Shown here in pieces: positions 12,001-27,000 of a DNA stretch of 64,000 bases. Both the position numbers and the translations under genes were made by a program. A model generated the notes under the pieces. That model was not told where the DNA came from. It ran no database searches and worked only from the letters and a program-made list of their open reading frames with translations. The stretch is taken from contig OZ024938.1 in assembly GCA_964017235.1 (NCBI GenBank), positions 57,651,816 through 57,715,815 on the forward strand, given 5' to 3'. The DNA comes from Sabellastarte sp. h YS-2021 (lineage: Eukaryota; Annelida; Polychaeta; Sabellida; Sabellidae). The stretch's first letter is position 1. Every line of letters begins with the position of its first letter.

Positions 12001-15000
12001 GATGGGTAGTCGGAAGGCCAGAGGAAACCAATACATACAGTTCGTTAGGGTTCTGTACTGTAAACTGCCAACCAACGGCAAGCAACTACCAGCTTTCCCA
12101 CTTGAGGCCATGCCGGGAATTAAACCCCGGCCTCAGAGGTGGGAGGCGAGAGTGTTACCACTCTGCCACCGTGGCCCCGTATATGTGTTGAAAACAAAGT
12201 AAAGTGATACAATTTAGTTGATTTATGGTAGAGACTCTTGGCTCAGATTAGTTTCAGTTGAATCAGCTGTAGTAAAACAGATCTAGGGCCACAACTGAGG
12301 TGAGCCCAAAATATTTAAGCCAGTTTTTTTCTCTTGAAACTGGGGATATATAGACACAAAACTAGGTCAATTGATTTTCATATGTGTCAGAGCCCCATGC
12401 TTGTATGTTTTGGTGAAATTGGCTTGTTAAACCACTGAAAAAAAATTGGATAATAAAAGTAAAAAAATCTTCCATCAGACATATTCAAAAACATATTACC
12501 CCTGAAGATTAACAATATACATGTTTATGCAGTCATATCATGTTAATTCCTAGAATAGGTTATTTTTCGTACATGTCATTTGAACAATTTTCCTATTGCA
12601 TAAACATATCTCAAAATTTATCACGAGATAATAAACTTAATGACCCCCCCCCCCCCCCCCCAAAAAAAAAAAAAAAAAAAAAAAAATAGCAACATTACAA
12701 TTGGTTTAATATTACAAAAATCACCGTGTAAATTAACTTTATAAAATGTGACTGTAAGTGGAGAAAGCTTTGACCAATGACATAAAAGCTAACTACTTAC
12801 ACTTCATCCTCCAGGAAAGCTCTTACAAGTGCCCAAGGTACAACAACCAGAATTGGTGCAGCTGGTAGAAAAAGACAGAAATACACATAGATCATTTAAG
12901 CATAGTTTTGACTATATTAGGGAATAAAATATATATTATAAAGTCCGGAAGGGTGCAGTACACAAAAATGCTTCTGTGAGCATACAGTCAGCGGGCTTAT
13001 ATAGAATAACAAAATGCCCGCTGAAAATCGGAAGTGCTGTTTTGAATTTCTCAATTGTATGTTGGTAGTAAAGTATTGGATGCATCTCCCAATTTTCCAA
13101 CCATGCATTCAAAACTGCAATCCTATAAGGCAAGATTCCTTGTTTGAGTCACCTCAAAAATAAAAAAAAAATTAAAGGGATATTTCTTTAGACCAGGTAG
13201 GCCGGTCTTTAAATAATAAAAAATATCTCGCGCTTGGGTATTTGTTATACTATTTATGCTCTGACGGTGTTTGGGCATTTTTTTTTTAAATTTATGCCGG
13301 GCAAAAAAGTGTAACAAATGCACTCACGCTTGGTATTTATTCCGACAACAAAAACAGTCCGAGAGCAGATACCTCCGCCAAGGCTCGAGGCAACACCTCC
13401 AATGTTGCTTATAAGGTCAATGACAAAAGAAAAAACATTTGAAAAATTCCTTTATCCAGTCGGTGATCCAGATCAAGATCACAATCAAATCATTGGTTCC
13501 TCATGCCATTGTGTAAAATCTCATCAAAATGCTTCAAAAAAAAGTTTTAAGTCATACGTTACTCTCGTGGGCTGTTTTTTTGCAGAAAGAATTGATTATT
13601 ATAAAGCTTTGCTGAGTGTATTTTAAACATTTATGAAGGCTATACTGGAAGCGTTTTAAACATCATTAAACATGCGATAAACTGTATGCACAAAATATTT
13701 AAACAACATTTGTTGAAAGGTTTTGCAAATGTTTAGGCTGAAATGTTTTATTAATATTCCATAGCAACTATTTTTCATGGCCATCATTTTAAAACATTTT
13801 TGAATTGTTTTTTAATAAATAATGTTTTGACAACACTTTATCACAAACGGTTTTTGTACCCTTATTTTCAGAAAGCTGATTAACTTTTTGTCTTCAAACA
13901 TTTGTTTACAAAGATAGTGGTGTGCAATAATAGGGTATTTTAGAAAACTTTGTCAAAAATAACCCACATGCAATGCCGAACAATAAGAATTGAATGAGGG
14001 CGACAATTTAAAGCCAATAACTTACAACTTCAGACATAAAAATAGTATTCTCATTGCTGAGTAACATATCTACAGGTGCAATTTGACCTCTGGCCCCAGT
14101 TATGAATTAGTATATTTTGAAAGCTATGTTGAAATGTTTAAACACTTAATTTATAACCTTTTTCTAAGCATTTGTCGTTTAAGAAATGATCCACATAAAA
14201 CATTTAGATAATGGCCTATTATTTAAATGGGTTTCATACCCATAATTTTGGAGCATTTATTAGTAGCCATTAAATATTCTTACTGGGTATTACTAGGTCT
14301 GTATTCACAGTGTTGTGGTCACATGCAGTACATGGTCGACAATATATACAAGTTAGTAATATTCAATTAAACATATTGGTCGAAGCTGCTGGTGTTACTT
14401 CCCTCTTTTGTGGATAAAGGGATATCAAAATGTGTTCTCAGTACACCCCATCATGCCGTTTTGAGCTAAATTCTTCCAACCTAGGATCATTATAAGATGT
14501 AAGATCAGATAGGGTCAAAAGATATTTAAGGGACAAACTACCCTGTCAATGAGGTTCTGATTTTGTGTGCATTAGTACGTTTGTATGTCTGTGTTTATGA
14601 ATGATCCTAAACTAATGAATGCATATTTATGAATTTTTTATATGGACAGGACCTGGCCAATGAAAGAAGTGATTAAATTTTGGTAAAGCTCATACTGAAC
14701 ATACTACTGATCATACTGTAGATACAAAAAAAATTCCCAATTTTCAACACGCCTATTTTCAATGTGAGGTCTACAGTTCAAACCCGGGACCTTATGTGGG
14801 GAAGTTGGTAGTTAGTTGCCGATGGTTGGCAGTTTACAGTACAGAACCTTGATGAACTGTATGTACTGGTTTCCTCTGCCCATAAAACTACGCTTCATGA
14901 TATGACCTATATATCGTGTTAAAAGTGACGTTAAAACCCAAATAAATAAATCCTATTGTCAATGATTTCGGGTTTGTAGTTAAGCTTACTACAAAAATTA

Positions 15001-18000
15001 TGAAGGGATCTTTCTAAATTTTTATACATATTTTCCCTGACCAAAACAAGAATTAATTACATTCTGATTCATATTCTGCACATAAAAAATCAGAGTGTAC
15101 AAAAGTCCTATTTTTCTTTGTTTGTCACTACTTTTGCCTTTGCATCCAACATTTTTATAGCCACGTTAAACTTCCAGGAAGATTAAAATAAAATAGCACT
15201 ATTTCGATGACATTACAATATGAGGATACTACTACTCAGTTGCCTTGGCGGAGGTTTGCACTATATGAGTGATTCGTAGTTATGAATGATTTAGCACTGT
15301 GGGTCTCCCCACTGGGCAAATAAATAACTCATATTTTTGGTCCATGATTTTAACCAACGTCTCATTTACTTCAATCATGTCAAATTACAGGGATAGTTTA
15401 TTAATTATTTAAAGCAAATTGCCACCACTTTATGCGGAGTTAAGTCACTCATTCCATTCGCCTCTAATCTACTTATCCTCCACTAACGGATTGAGTTGAG
15501 GCAGAACTGGGCGATAAATCAAAGTTATGAGGCACTATTTGTCAGAAAAAGAAAATGTGCTGAAAAGTGAGTGAGATAAAATATATCACATGTTATTAAT
15601 ATGTAATATTTATGACAGAGGGAGTGGGGGTGGGGTTATATTATAGGCAAGCTTTTTGTGTTTTCATAGATATAACACCAACTTAACCCAGTTCCATGCT
15701 AGTCTTATGAGCTACATATGCTAAATCTGTGACTTTATAATTGTATATGCCTGAACTCCAATATACTTAAGAAAAATACAATATGAATTTCTTGTGTCAG
15801 AAAAATCCACTTTCTATGAATTAGTACACTCCACAACCAAATTCTACAGCTTGATTTATTAGATTGTATTGCTGTTTTATATTCAGTGGAATATATTCTA
15901 TAATACACGACTCAAAGGGCTACTTGACCTATTTTGACTGTAAAAGTACAGCCAAGACTCTAGTGACTGTCAATCTCCAAGTGAAGGACAGATTTTCAGG
16001 GATGAGCATTTATCAGTATCCCCAGGTGCTTCTTTATATGCTGTCACTGGAGATAGGACCCAATGGCAGCAGACATTTTAAGCGATCATTTGAGGCATAT
16101 GACACATATTACATTTACTTCATACCATTGCCACATGCTACTATCAACACTAATTATCCAAAAAGACAGACAATACTGGACAGTTTCCCATAGAACAATT
16201 CACATGGGAACCAGACTACTGTCTGGGTGGTATGACAGTGTAAAACCATGAATTAACTTTCCATAAACTCACCCCAACCCAAGACTATGTACCAATGGAC
16301 ACGACTTCTTTCTGAGAAGACTGACACAAAGATCAGCATGTGCAGGTAGAGACCCTCCACAAAGATCCACATGTAGTTGGCCACCATGGCATAGTTAAAC
16401 AACACCATCAGCAGCTTGCATTCCCAGTGCTAAAATGTGATGTGAGATGGAAAATAAATGTATTTATTTATTTCTACACTTTGGTCTTGTGGTCTTGTGG
16501 ATAGAGTGTTGGACTTCAGAGTGGAAGGTCTAGAGTTCGATCCTAGGTTGGATAATAGAGATTGCATTCCATAGATAATGTATTTTAAATATATGTGCTT
16601 CTCTTCACCTAGAGATATAAATGGGCACTGCCATTAGACAGGAAGCAGACAGGCATCCCTTTCAGGGGAATAGGTTAACTCTGCGATGCTTCACAGGGGC
16701 TGAGTGGTGTAGTGGTTAGAGTGTTCACCTTCAACCTCTGAGGTCGCTGGTTCGAATCTCAGTAAACGCATTTTATGTTGGAAAGTCGGTAGTTACTTGT
16801 GGATTCCTAAATCTAAATGTTAGATGGTTCATGTCATAGAAAGCCGGAAATAAGCCACTAGGCTTGAAGTGTAACTTTACCTTACTTTTCACAGGGGTAT
16901 GCAATTGAACATAAGGGGGACCACGGCGGCAGAGTGGTAATACTCCTGCCGTCCACCTCTGAGGCTGGGGTTCGGTTCCCGGCATGGCCTGAAGTGGGAA
17001 AGCTGGTAGTTGCTTGACATTGGTCGGCAGTTTACAGTACAGAACCCTGACGAACTGTATGTACTGGTTTCCTCTGCCCTTCCAACTACCCTTCGTGATA
17101 TGACCAGTACAGTGTTGAAAGCAATGTAAAACCCCAAATAAATAAAATAAAAGCAATTGAACATAAATAAAGAAACACAGTGACACCATAAGGAGATATG
17201 GTAAAATTAGATACTTTGGATCAATGTAGAAAATTTAGTTTCAGTTGTGTAGCAACAGGTTTTAAGTCAAATATTGTAATCAAATGATCGTGTCATCATT
17301 AATTCATGTTATAGAGTTGAAAAAAAAACAACTGCAAAAAACTTGAACGTAGATATAGTCAAAACTGAGAACATGTTTTACTCCTCAGATATAAAGGATA
17401 TCCTTAAAAATTACCAACAAAAAATTAATATTATTTTAAGATGGCTGTGTATCATCAAATGCTTCATGCACACTTTAACAGAACTAGCAATAGCTCAGAA
17501 CCATTTTTATTCTTTAGCTTTAAAATTGAGGTAAAATGATGTCAATTACGATAGCAGTACTTGAGAAAAAGATGTTATTCTTCTTCAGCGTAAGGTCATA
17601 AAGACTGTCAATAGAAGGGCAAATTAATACAGAATATTCTTTTGACAATTGTCATAAATCTACTTTGCTGATTGCTCTACTCAAAAATCTAGATGGCTTG
17701 CAAATTCATCCAACTGTTGTCTTTGAAACAAAAACCTTATCTCTAATAGAATTCCAATACCAGGTAAAATTATACCAAAGTCATGTGAAAGAAGTGAATA
17801 AGCAAGTACAAAAAAGCAGCAATTTCAATGCTGCACAGACAAGACATATTGTCATTGTTATGCCAGTTTCAAAAGCTTTTTGTGCCAGTGAAAATAATGA
17901 TTGTAACAACATCTTAAACAGAAAAGATTAGGTCCTAATTCCCCAGTTCCACTGGAAAGAATTACTAGATTTGGTATTCAAGAGGCTTTTGTGACTAGCC

Positions 18001-21000
18001 AATTGAAAATGATCAGAAAAAAACTGACAAGCCAAGGGATTTTTCCTGATTGAAAATAAGGCCAAAATTTGTTTGAATCCACATGCGAGAGCTGCAAAGC
18101 AATAAAAAGTACAAGTATTGTACTAGAGCAGTGCACAATTCATGAAAGTCCAAAGACCAAAAAAAAAACAAGGCTGAAAGGGGTTTTGGTTTACTAGCAT
18201 GAACCGCAAAGCCATCAGAGACACGAGTAGTGCACCAAAGTGGTCACCCATCTCAGTACTATCATAGCCCATTGCCACTTAACTTCAGTTCACAGGCAGA
18301 TACTCATCATGCTGAGCCACAATTTATGAATATCCGGACACAAAAAAAAATTTAAAAAGTGATCTCTAGAAGCTTGAGCCTCACTATGGCTCACGCTTAA
18401 AAAAAAAAAAATATCTCGAGAGGCACTAGCCTTGGAGAGAGCTCATGGTTAAAAAATTAAGAAATGAAAGGATCATCTGTATGATCTACTGTGGACTACT
18501 TCAACTGATATTAATAAAAGCCAATAGGGGGCCACGGTGGCAGAGCGGTAACACTCTCGCCTCCCACCTCTGAGGCCGGGGTTCAGTTCCCTGCATGACC
18601 TCAAGTGGGAAAGCTGGTAGTTGCTTGCGTTTGGTCGGCAGTTTACAGTACAGAACCCTGACAAACTGTATGTACTGGTTTCCTCTGCCCTTCCAATTAC
18701 CCGTCGTAATATCACCTGTACAGTGTTGAAAGCGATGTAAAATCCCAAATAAATACATAAATAAAAGCCAATAAACCTTGTGCAGTACCAGGGAGAATTG
18801 TATATATCTTAACATTTTACAATGTTTGTCCCCTCTACTTTTACTGAAGAGTGGACAAGATTAGAGCTATTTTGTAACAGATTAAACAATAAGTCATACC
18901 TGACAAATGACCATTGTGGCCACTCAGGATGCAAATATTTACTTGCAAGCCCCAAAATTTTAAAAGTGACTGTAATCACCCACAATTATACTTCTCACCT
19001 CTTTACAAGTACAGCTCGTTATCTTAAGTGACTGACATTCCCCTAACTGAAGACAAGCCAAACTACACTTCCTGTTAACAAGACCACTATTACTATTAAT
19101 TCACCAAGTCATCACGACAAGAAAACAGGGCAAAATTGTACAGCTTTACTACACCAATCACTTACCACTCCTTCCTTGAAAATGATCCTGTTGTCACTAT
19201 ACATTATGTCCTTCTTTAGTCCCACACCTTGGACTAACAAGCTTTCTTTCAGAAAGGACAATCCAGCCCGGAGCATAAATGACAGGAACAGATTAATGTG
19301 GACTGTATTTCTTGGGCAGTGCAATTTCCTAACAAATGTAAACACAGAGAAAAATGATGGACCTAAAAATAGCAACAAGTATATTGACCTATTTGTAGTC
19401 AAATATTTGCTGCACAAAATCTGAAAATACCTATTCTGAAAATGCATTATATTGTAAAATGGGGTAACAGATTTATAATTACTTCTACCAGGAAGCTATG
19501 TTTTAGGTGCATTTGTGTGTCTGTATTCTCTGTAACTCTGAAAGTAATATGAAGGGATCTTTTTGTATTGTTTTATGTGGGTAGGGTCTGAGGAAAAGAG
19601 GAAGTAAAGATCCTGATCATATTCTGGATGGAAAAATAAATATTGCATTTTCAAAGTTATATTTTCAATGTATTTTTAATGACTTTGGCTTTCTGGTTGC
19701 TCTATGCGCTTTACAATTTAGGAGTATGAATACTAGGCTGATAATATATACATATATGAATTGGTATATACATCATTGATAGGATTTTATTAATAGGTAG
19801 GTTTTAAGGTCATTTTTTTAAATCTTTGAGTGTGTCTTTTTGCCTTAAGCAAAGTGGGAGTCTGTTCTATTCATATGATCCTGCAACTGAAAAACTTCTT
19901 CTGCCACATGTTTTGTTGTTCCGTTTTGGTATTTTCAACAGACTCTTTCCACTGGATTGAGTGAATCTTGTTTTTTCTTCATAACAAAGTAAGTTTCTAA
20001 TATATTGAGGTGATTGGCCTGAAGAGCTTTAAAAACATTGACTACCACACTAAAAATGGTCCTGTCCTTTATTAGTAACCAGTGCAGTTCTTTCAGAATA
20101 GGGGAAGTGTTTGTTGTTCTGTGACATCGCATAATCAATCTAGCAGCTGCATTTTGAACTCTTTGAAGCTTTGCTATGAGGTATTGATTTATTCTATGTA
20201 GTAATGAATTGCAGTAATCCAACTTTAAAATAACCGTTGCATGAACCAAAGTTTTTGTACCCTCTTTGGTGAGAAACTGGCAAATTTTCCATATTTATCT
20301 CCAGCGGTGGTAGCAGACTTTACAAACTGAAGCCACATGAGAACTCGTATCCAAGTATTGGTCCATAATCACTCCCAGATTCCTTGCTGTGTTTGATCTC
20401 AAGATAGTATCCCCCTAGCAGAAAAGAGTTTATTTTGAGGTTTTTTAGTTGACATCTAGTGCCAAATACAATGAATTCAGTCTTTTCTTCATTTAATTTT
20501 AGTTTGTTTTGTTTTATCCATTCACCTATTTGGTTTACTCCATTTTGGACTAAATTTGTGACTATTGACTGATCAGTTGGGTGCCACCAGGTATTGATGT
20601 AATAAGCTGGGAGTCATCTACATACAAGTGAAACTATAAACCTAGTGAGTGCAAAAGATGACCCAGTGGCCTGATATAGTCTGAATAAAACAAAGGCCTC
20701 AGCAATGAGCCTTGAGGTACACAACACTCCTGCAGCTGTGGAGAACTTTCCCTGCCATTTACAATAACTTTCTGAGTTCTATCATGCAAGTATGACTGAA
20801 TCTACTTGATTGCTCCTTCTGTGATTCCAAAACAGTTTCTCAAACGGTTTACAAGGATATGGTGATCTACTATATCAAAGGCAGCTGATGAGTCCAAAAG
20901 TGTTAGAAATACTAGTTCTGTATCACCCATTTTGGTAAGAATATCATTGAAGACTTTCAAAGGGGCTGTTTGGGTGGAATGGGAATGTTTATAAGCAGAC

Positions 21001-24000
21001 TGTAGGGGTTCATCAAGTCTGTATTCCTGCTTGTATTCCTTCAGTTGTCAAGATATCACCTTCTCTAATAATTTTGAAATATATGGAAGGTTTGACAATG
21101 GTCTATAATTTTTGTACTCTAATTTTGCATTAGGCTTCTTGACAAGAGGTGTGACCACGGCTTGCTTGAACTCTGTTGGCACTGTTGAAGTCTCAATGGA
21201 CAGGATGATAATTTGGGTTATAACCGGGGAAAGTTTAGAATTACATTCTTTCAACAAATTTTTATTTATGTAGGAAATGGTCAAAGGAAGGTGTGATTAT
21301 TTATTAGTAAAGATCCAGATTTTATTCTGTATACAAAAGTATTGCAATTTTTTTAAATCCCCCTGGTGCATGTGTGCAGTGTATGAGTGCCCTCTAGCCA
21401 TCTGATGCAGTCACTTGATGCCTTTAAAATATTTTATTATACTGTTTAAAAATTTAAATACAATTTTTAAAAAATTAAGACCACATCTACTTCGCAAAGA
21501 CATGTTCTATGCAAAAACGGTTTGCCCACATAAGAGCTGACACCAAGGGAATTTAAAATAATCAATTCCTCTGTCAAAAATGATGCTAAAGTAACCATCT
21601 TAAGTTATGCACTTTGATTTTCATACTGCAAAAACTGCTTCAATGAACTGATAATTATAATCATTACAAATATTTATGGTATGTATATTTTATAGCAGGA
21701 TACATACATAGGAAATGAATCATTACATTTATTTAGAGTATGTATATTTTAGAGCAGGATACATACATAGGAATGTATTTCATCTGCAATAGTTTTTTTC
21801 ACATAATCTACAGATCATATTGTGTTGTCATTGATACAAGCGACAATAACCTGTTATCTTACTGTCATATGGTGTCAAGTACAGCTAACTTAAAAGTTTA
21901 TGTATTACTTCATAGTTGAGATGCAACTTTATTATTGGATTGCATTGTGCTGTCTCGTACCATGTCACCGTCAGTGCATGCAAGCCTTTGGCCAATAATA
22001 GCCAATACATTTACACCCAAATGTGTGTCATACTGGCATCGCCATATCTCTATAACTACAGCCAAAATGTCAATTTGAAAGTTATAACATTTGCCACATG
22101 TTTCAATTTTGCTTAAAGGATATCTTTTTTGTACTTTAGGTTCATACATTTGTATTCATAAGACTTATTTGTATTCATGGAACTGATTTTTGAAAGCTGA
22201 TTATACATGGATATATTTGTGTTTGGAAACTCTATAATGGCACTCAGGGATGTATTGCACAGATGGAGTATGGAAGAAAAAGATTCACAACCCCCAAGAG
22301 TGAAAATGTCAGCACTGTACAAATTTTTGCCTCATTTTAAAAAGCTTACCATTAGCCTGGCTAAGGCGTTAAAAAGACAATGCCCATATGCACTTCATGT
22401 CCTTTAACCCCCCGCCCCCACCCTCCAAAAAGAAACTTTAAAAATAAGTATTTCCTTGATTTATTGTCCTTTACTTTGGTTTGATATTCAATAAACCTCC
22501 TTGAGCAAAGGAGCCTAGCTTTATTTCTTTGAACTTTAAAGAAGTCCTTAAAAATTAAATAAGTCCTTAATTTTTATATCCATTAGCCGTCCTTTTCTTA
22601 TGATTTTTCTATTTTCGCCTTAAATTTCTAGGTTAATGTGTTCCCCTTCCTTTACACCAGTAAACTATAAATAACATTGTTCAAGAATGCATTTTTCACA
22701 TGTATATTGCATCTATTTGGAAAGTCTAAACAGCTTACTTACTTGAAATACAGCATGATAATGACAGCAAGTGTGAGGGAAACCAGAGATAGTCCATACC
22801 CAATGGAATACATTAGTCGAATGCGGCCCATGTGTTCTGCATGTGGCTATACAGAAAAGACAAATCATTCATCAGCAACTTGTTGAATATCTGAGCTGCC
22901 GAAATAAATCTTATATCACATCATACCTTTTGACTCAACAAGTCATGTAACCTTTTTACTAATTCTTATATGTAACTAATGAACCTGTATATGCGATATA
23001 GGAAGTTGAATATACAACATAATATCTGCCAAAATTTATTTCATAAAAGACTGAATATACGAGATAACTAGGGCGAATATAGGAGACACTAAGTAGCCCA
23101 CAAGTTATTAAGCTTTTATATACACAAAGAATTATATTTATTGAGAAAATCAAACTGCAACAGCATTGAATCTGATTATGTCATCCAGCTATCATTTTTT
23201 CAAAAATCAATTCTACCTGTTACAACCTGTCAGAATCTAGGTAGATATACTCAGATTAGCTATAAGCAACATGGACCAGTTATATGCACCAGTTATGTAG
23301 GCCATTGGATCCAAACAAAGATTTTACCTTTTACTTGTTAAGGTTTCAAACCTCTGTATACTTACATAGTTGTCTGGGACATGTGTCAGGCAATCTGTGT
23401 AGTTTGTCCAAGTTTTGTTGTACATCGGGTTGAAATACCAAGTGCCATTCTCTGTGCAGGTTTTGTAGGAATAAGCTGCAACGGCAAAGGTTTCAGATTT
23501 TATAATTATATGATGTAACAGTTAAATGGTTAGTTTGCTTTACATGTATAAACAAGGTTTAATGGCTAGAATTATAAGCAGGTATAAATCGATGAGTTTG
23601 TCATCTATCTGATGATATGCTATAATGATAATAACTAGGTTTCTGACATCACATTTTTGTGTTCTGTCCAGAAATCCTAGAACAATATGTTTTAGTTATT
23701 TTTAATTCATCTCGAATTAGTATCCAAATTCTTCTTTCTCTGTCACAGGAAAACACCATGTGTGTAACATTCTCTATTTCTGTTCTAGCTGTTGGAATAT
23801 GTGTAAGTAAAAAAACAAAGTTATAAAGATGTTAATATTAATGTGAAGATAAAATAGAACTTACATTTTCACAAAGTCGTCTTTCTGTATTTACTTGACA
23901 AACAAGGCTATAACTATTTAACATATTGTGTGGATAAAATTTTACATGTTTTGTAATAATTCAAGTGTAACACTTGTCTCTAGGGTCAAATCATGTGATG

Positions 24001-27000
24001 ACTTGCAAAAGTAGAACTTTGACATAAGGCTCAGTGACACTTAAAGACCAGTTACTAACAAGAGCATTTCTGTTCAGATTGGCATTTTGTGTGTGTAAGA
24101 TTAAAGCTAGACAAGTGTTGTTTCAGTTCAAATATGCATCATGTGTGTGTGTACTATTGAAACTGGACAAGTGCCATTTCAGTTCAGATAGGCATCATGC
24201 ATGTATACAATTGAAACTATACAAGTGCTGTTTCAGTTGAGATGGGCAACATGTATGTGTACTATTGAAACGGAAAAGTACTCTTTTAGTTTAGATCGGC
24301 ATCATGTGTATAGAATAGAATAGAAACATTTATATAGCGCAAGGTTGATACATCATCCTCTAATGTGGTTGAGGTCAAAAAGGGAGAGTCCAGGGATGTA
24401 TCAGGTTGAGATCCAAATTAGCGCCCACAGGGGGAGATAGACTATGGTGGAGGTTATGCAGGTCCAAACAAATAGGTTTTTAGCTGACTTCAGAAACCTG
24501 TTATTGTGTGCTGTGACCGGACCAATTGTGGGAATCTGTTCAGAGTATGTACATGTGAAACTGGACAAGTGCTGTTTCAGTTCAGACAGGCATCATGTGA
24601 GTGTACAATTGGAATTGGATAAGTGCTGTTTCAGTTCAGATAGGAATCAGGTGTGTGTATGTTTTAAAGTAAACTAGCTGCTGTTTAAAGCCATGAGGAT
24701 TTACTCTAGACAACCATGGATCAACAAACAATGGAAGACTGAGCTAGGAATTATGGAAGAGAGTGCAAAAATAATGTGATAACCAACAAGCAGTGTACCA
24801 TATTAACACCTTCTGCTATCCGAAACTGGTAGCTATTCCCACGTATCTGTATCTTTCTAGAGTTACAGGTCCGGATGTCCCCTAGACCCTTTTCTATATA
24901 TCTATTCTAAATCACCAAAAATGATGAAAATTTCACTTTCGCCATTCTTGCCATTACAGAAAATAAAATTAAACCAGTTACTCTTCAGCACTTGCTCACT
25001 TTGGAAACTCAATATTGATTTAAACTACACTGAAACGTGAACTGGCAAAATTTGAGTTCTAGGCCAGTATGGGGAGATACACAATGACTCAGACTGCCAC
25101 TTAAATGACAGTCCCATCTCAAAATAACTGAAACAAGGTATATGCACTAGGGACGATGGTAAACCAATCAAGTTAGCTAAAAAGAAGCCTTCAAAATCTA
25201 GCTACCACGAGTCAGCCATCGAACCTTGATAAGAGAAGCTGAGGGGTTTTAAAAGAAAGAAGGTAATGTTTTAGTTAAAAAGAACCCAGTAAAGGACTTG
25301 GATAATTTAATAGTGATGTTTTGGCAATGTTCTTCAATGGATAATTTAAACATTTGGATGAAGGAAATATGATTTTAGCTGCTCCTAAAGATGGTTAATA
25401 TTTATTTGTTGGACAAAACCAATGGCCTTAAGAAACCAAGCTGTTTTTTTCAAATTTAATTCTGGAATTTAATCATTGTTAACAGTCTAAGCGTTATTTG
25501 ACTCTGACGTATTTTCAATATATAGTATAAAAATTCACAATTATAGTTTTTTTGGTGAACGTACGGCTGCATCACATAACACAGTCACCTCCAACATCTT
25601 GGGCCTCAAACTTTGGGGAATTTAGTCATGATGTTAACCATCTCATTAATCAAATTCACAGAGTATAAACCTTACCAGGCAACCCATTGACAGCCTATTT
25701 ATAATGTTCTGTGTGCTCATATCAACACATCTTTTGAATTTTGGCTCAGAGCCCTGTCCTTATTGCTTTGTAAATGGACCCCGTATGTGGATAGTGTCCA
25801 TTTGAAAATGACCAGTATGGTAAAGTGATATCACCCCCACTCTTCATCTCTCCAGTGTGTACATTTCATTTTATCATCTGAGAGGTAGTGGCAGTATTTT
25901 AACATATTTCCAAAAATCTGCTATGTGCTGGAATTGCGGTCTGTGTTACGACAAACACATCCTACAGAATACAAATCGTAACTGATGTGCACCGACTTAC
26001 GAAATGGATACCACCGAAACATGAAATCATTAAGTCACAATAAGCCCGGAGGGGTTGAATATTTTTAGGTTTGTTGTAGCTTGTAAGGCCAACATGAAAC
26101 TGTGCAAACTAGGTTTTAATAGCTGGAGTAACACAATCAACTTAAATTAAACTGGTGGACCAATGTTTGAAACTGCATTAATTAAGATTTATAATGTTAG
26201 TTACATTGTTGTAGTGTAATTTGCTGCCATTTTTGTCAGGCCCGGTAAAGTTGGCAAAATTTTGGTTTTATTTGGAAAAAGTAATCAGTAATTGATACTC
26301 AAGTCCAAGCTTGTTCAAAATTCATTCAAAAGGTGTGTTCCATTAAAGTCCCATTAAATTACAGAGAAAGCAAAATCCATTAATCAAATTAACTTATAAC
26401 TTTACAAAATGTGTTCCTCAAAATGTCCATATCACAGTATCGATTTTATTAAAATTGTAATACTTTATAATTATATATATTAAATCCAGACCAATGAAAA
26501 AAATCATGTACTGTTTAAACGGTTAGGCATTACTGTACAAATTACACAGATAAACAGAATTGGTAAGACGAACAGGCTGCTTTAATCCTGAAATATCAAA
26601 ACTGTGAGCAACCAAATAACTCCCAAAATATTTGTGAGAAATGTTCAACAAATTTTCTGTCATAGAAAGCTTTCTAACGGAAATAGTTACAATAAGAAAC
26701 TGGTGATTGGCCTGAAAGAGAAAAAAAACTTATTATCTTCCCTATTGAGCAATCAGTCATTCCCCAGATAGCCTTTGTCATACTTATAGCATCTCTTCTC
26801 TATTGACCTCTCTGTTCTGTCTCTTTCAGCCATCCAGATTAACATTCTAATACCCCAGTTTCACTGTCAGGAGGTTGCCTCCGGACCACTGGGATAATGT
26901 AGTTCTAAATATAATATTATTGGTCATATATTATATCTTATGTGACATACAACATGTAAAACTCCAAATAAATCAATACTAATCTATTGATATAAATTCT

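Larger units (their letters stand above)
11049..12800 (-). other. 1.75-kb intron between TM4 and ECL2 exons
   Basis: It contains the SINE-A at 11949-12178 and a poly(C)/poly(A) tract at 12644-12686. I see nothing else. Confidence 0.7.
12862..16272 (-). other. 3.4-kb intron between TM3 and TM4 exons
   Basis: It holds unclassified family E fragments (13350-13510, 14540-14745, 14993-15285), a SINE-A fragment (14762-14951) and the left part of a dispersed repeat (15935-16080). The rest is unremarkable AT-rich DNA. Confidence 0.7.
16430..19165 (-). other. 2.7-kb intron between TM2 and TM3 exons
   Basis: It is densely packed with SINEs: SINE-C (16478-16685), another tRNA-like head (16693-16800), SINE-A (16915-17152), the 5S-like element (18140-18400) and SINE-A (18527-18759). 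About 17170-18130 shows nothing recognisable; ORFs at 17343-17534 and 17665-17931 have no domain I know. Confidence 0.75.
19329..22742 (-). other. 3.4-kb intron between TM1 and TM2 exons
   Basis: It holds a family E copy (19500-19690), a CR1/L2-like LINE relic on the same strand as the gene (19860-21290), a family E tail (21290-21440) and a two-copy tandem repeat (21661-21790). From 21800 to 22742 I see nothing. Confidence 0.75.

Noticed and set aside
16915..17000. tRNA-Gly gene
   Set aside because: A and B boxes are present but the head continues into the SINE-A body with target-site duplications, and the acceptor stem does not close.
24034..24677. ORFs with repeated LDKCCFSSDRHH peptide
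   Set aside because: These are translated minisatellite units with no independent support.
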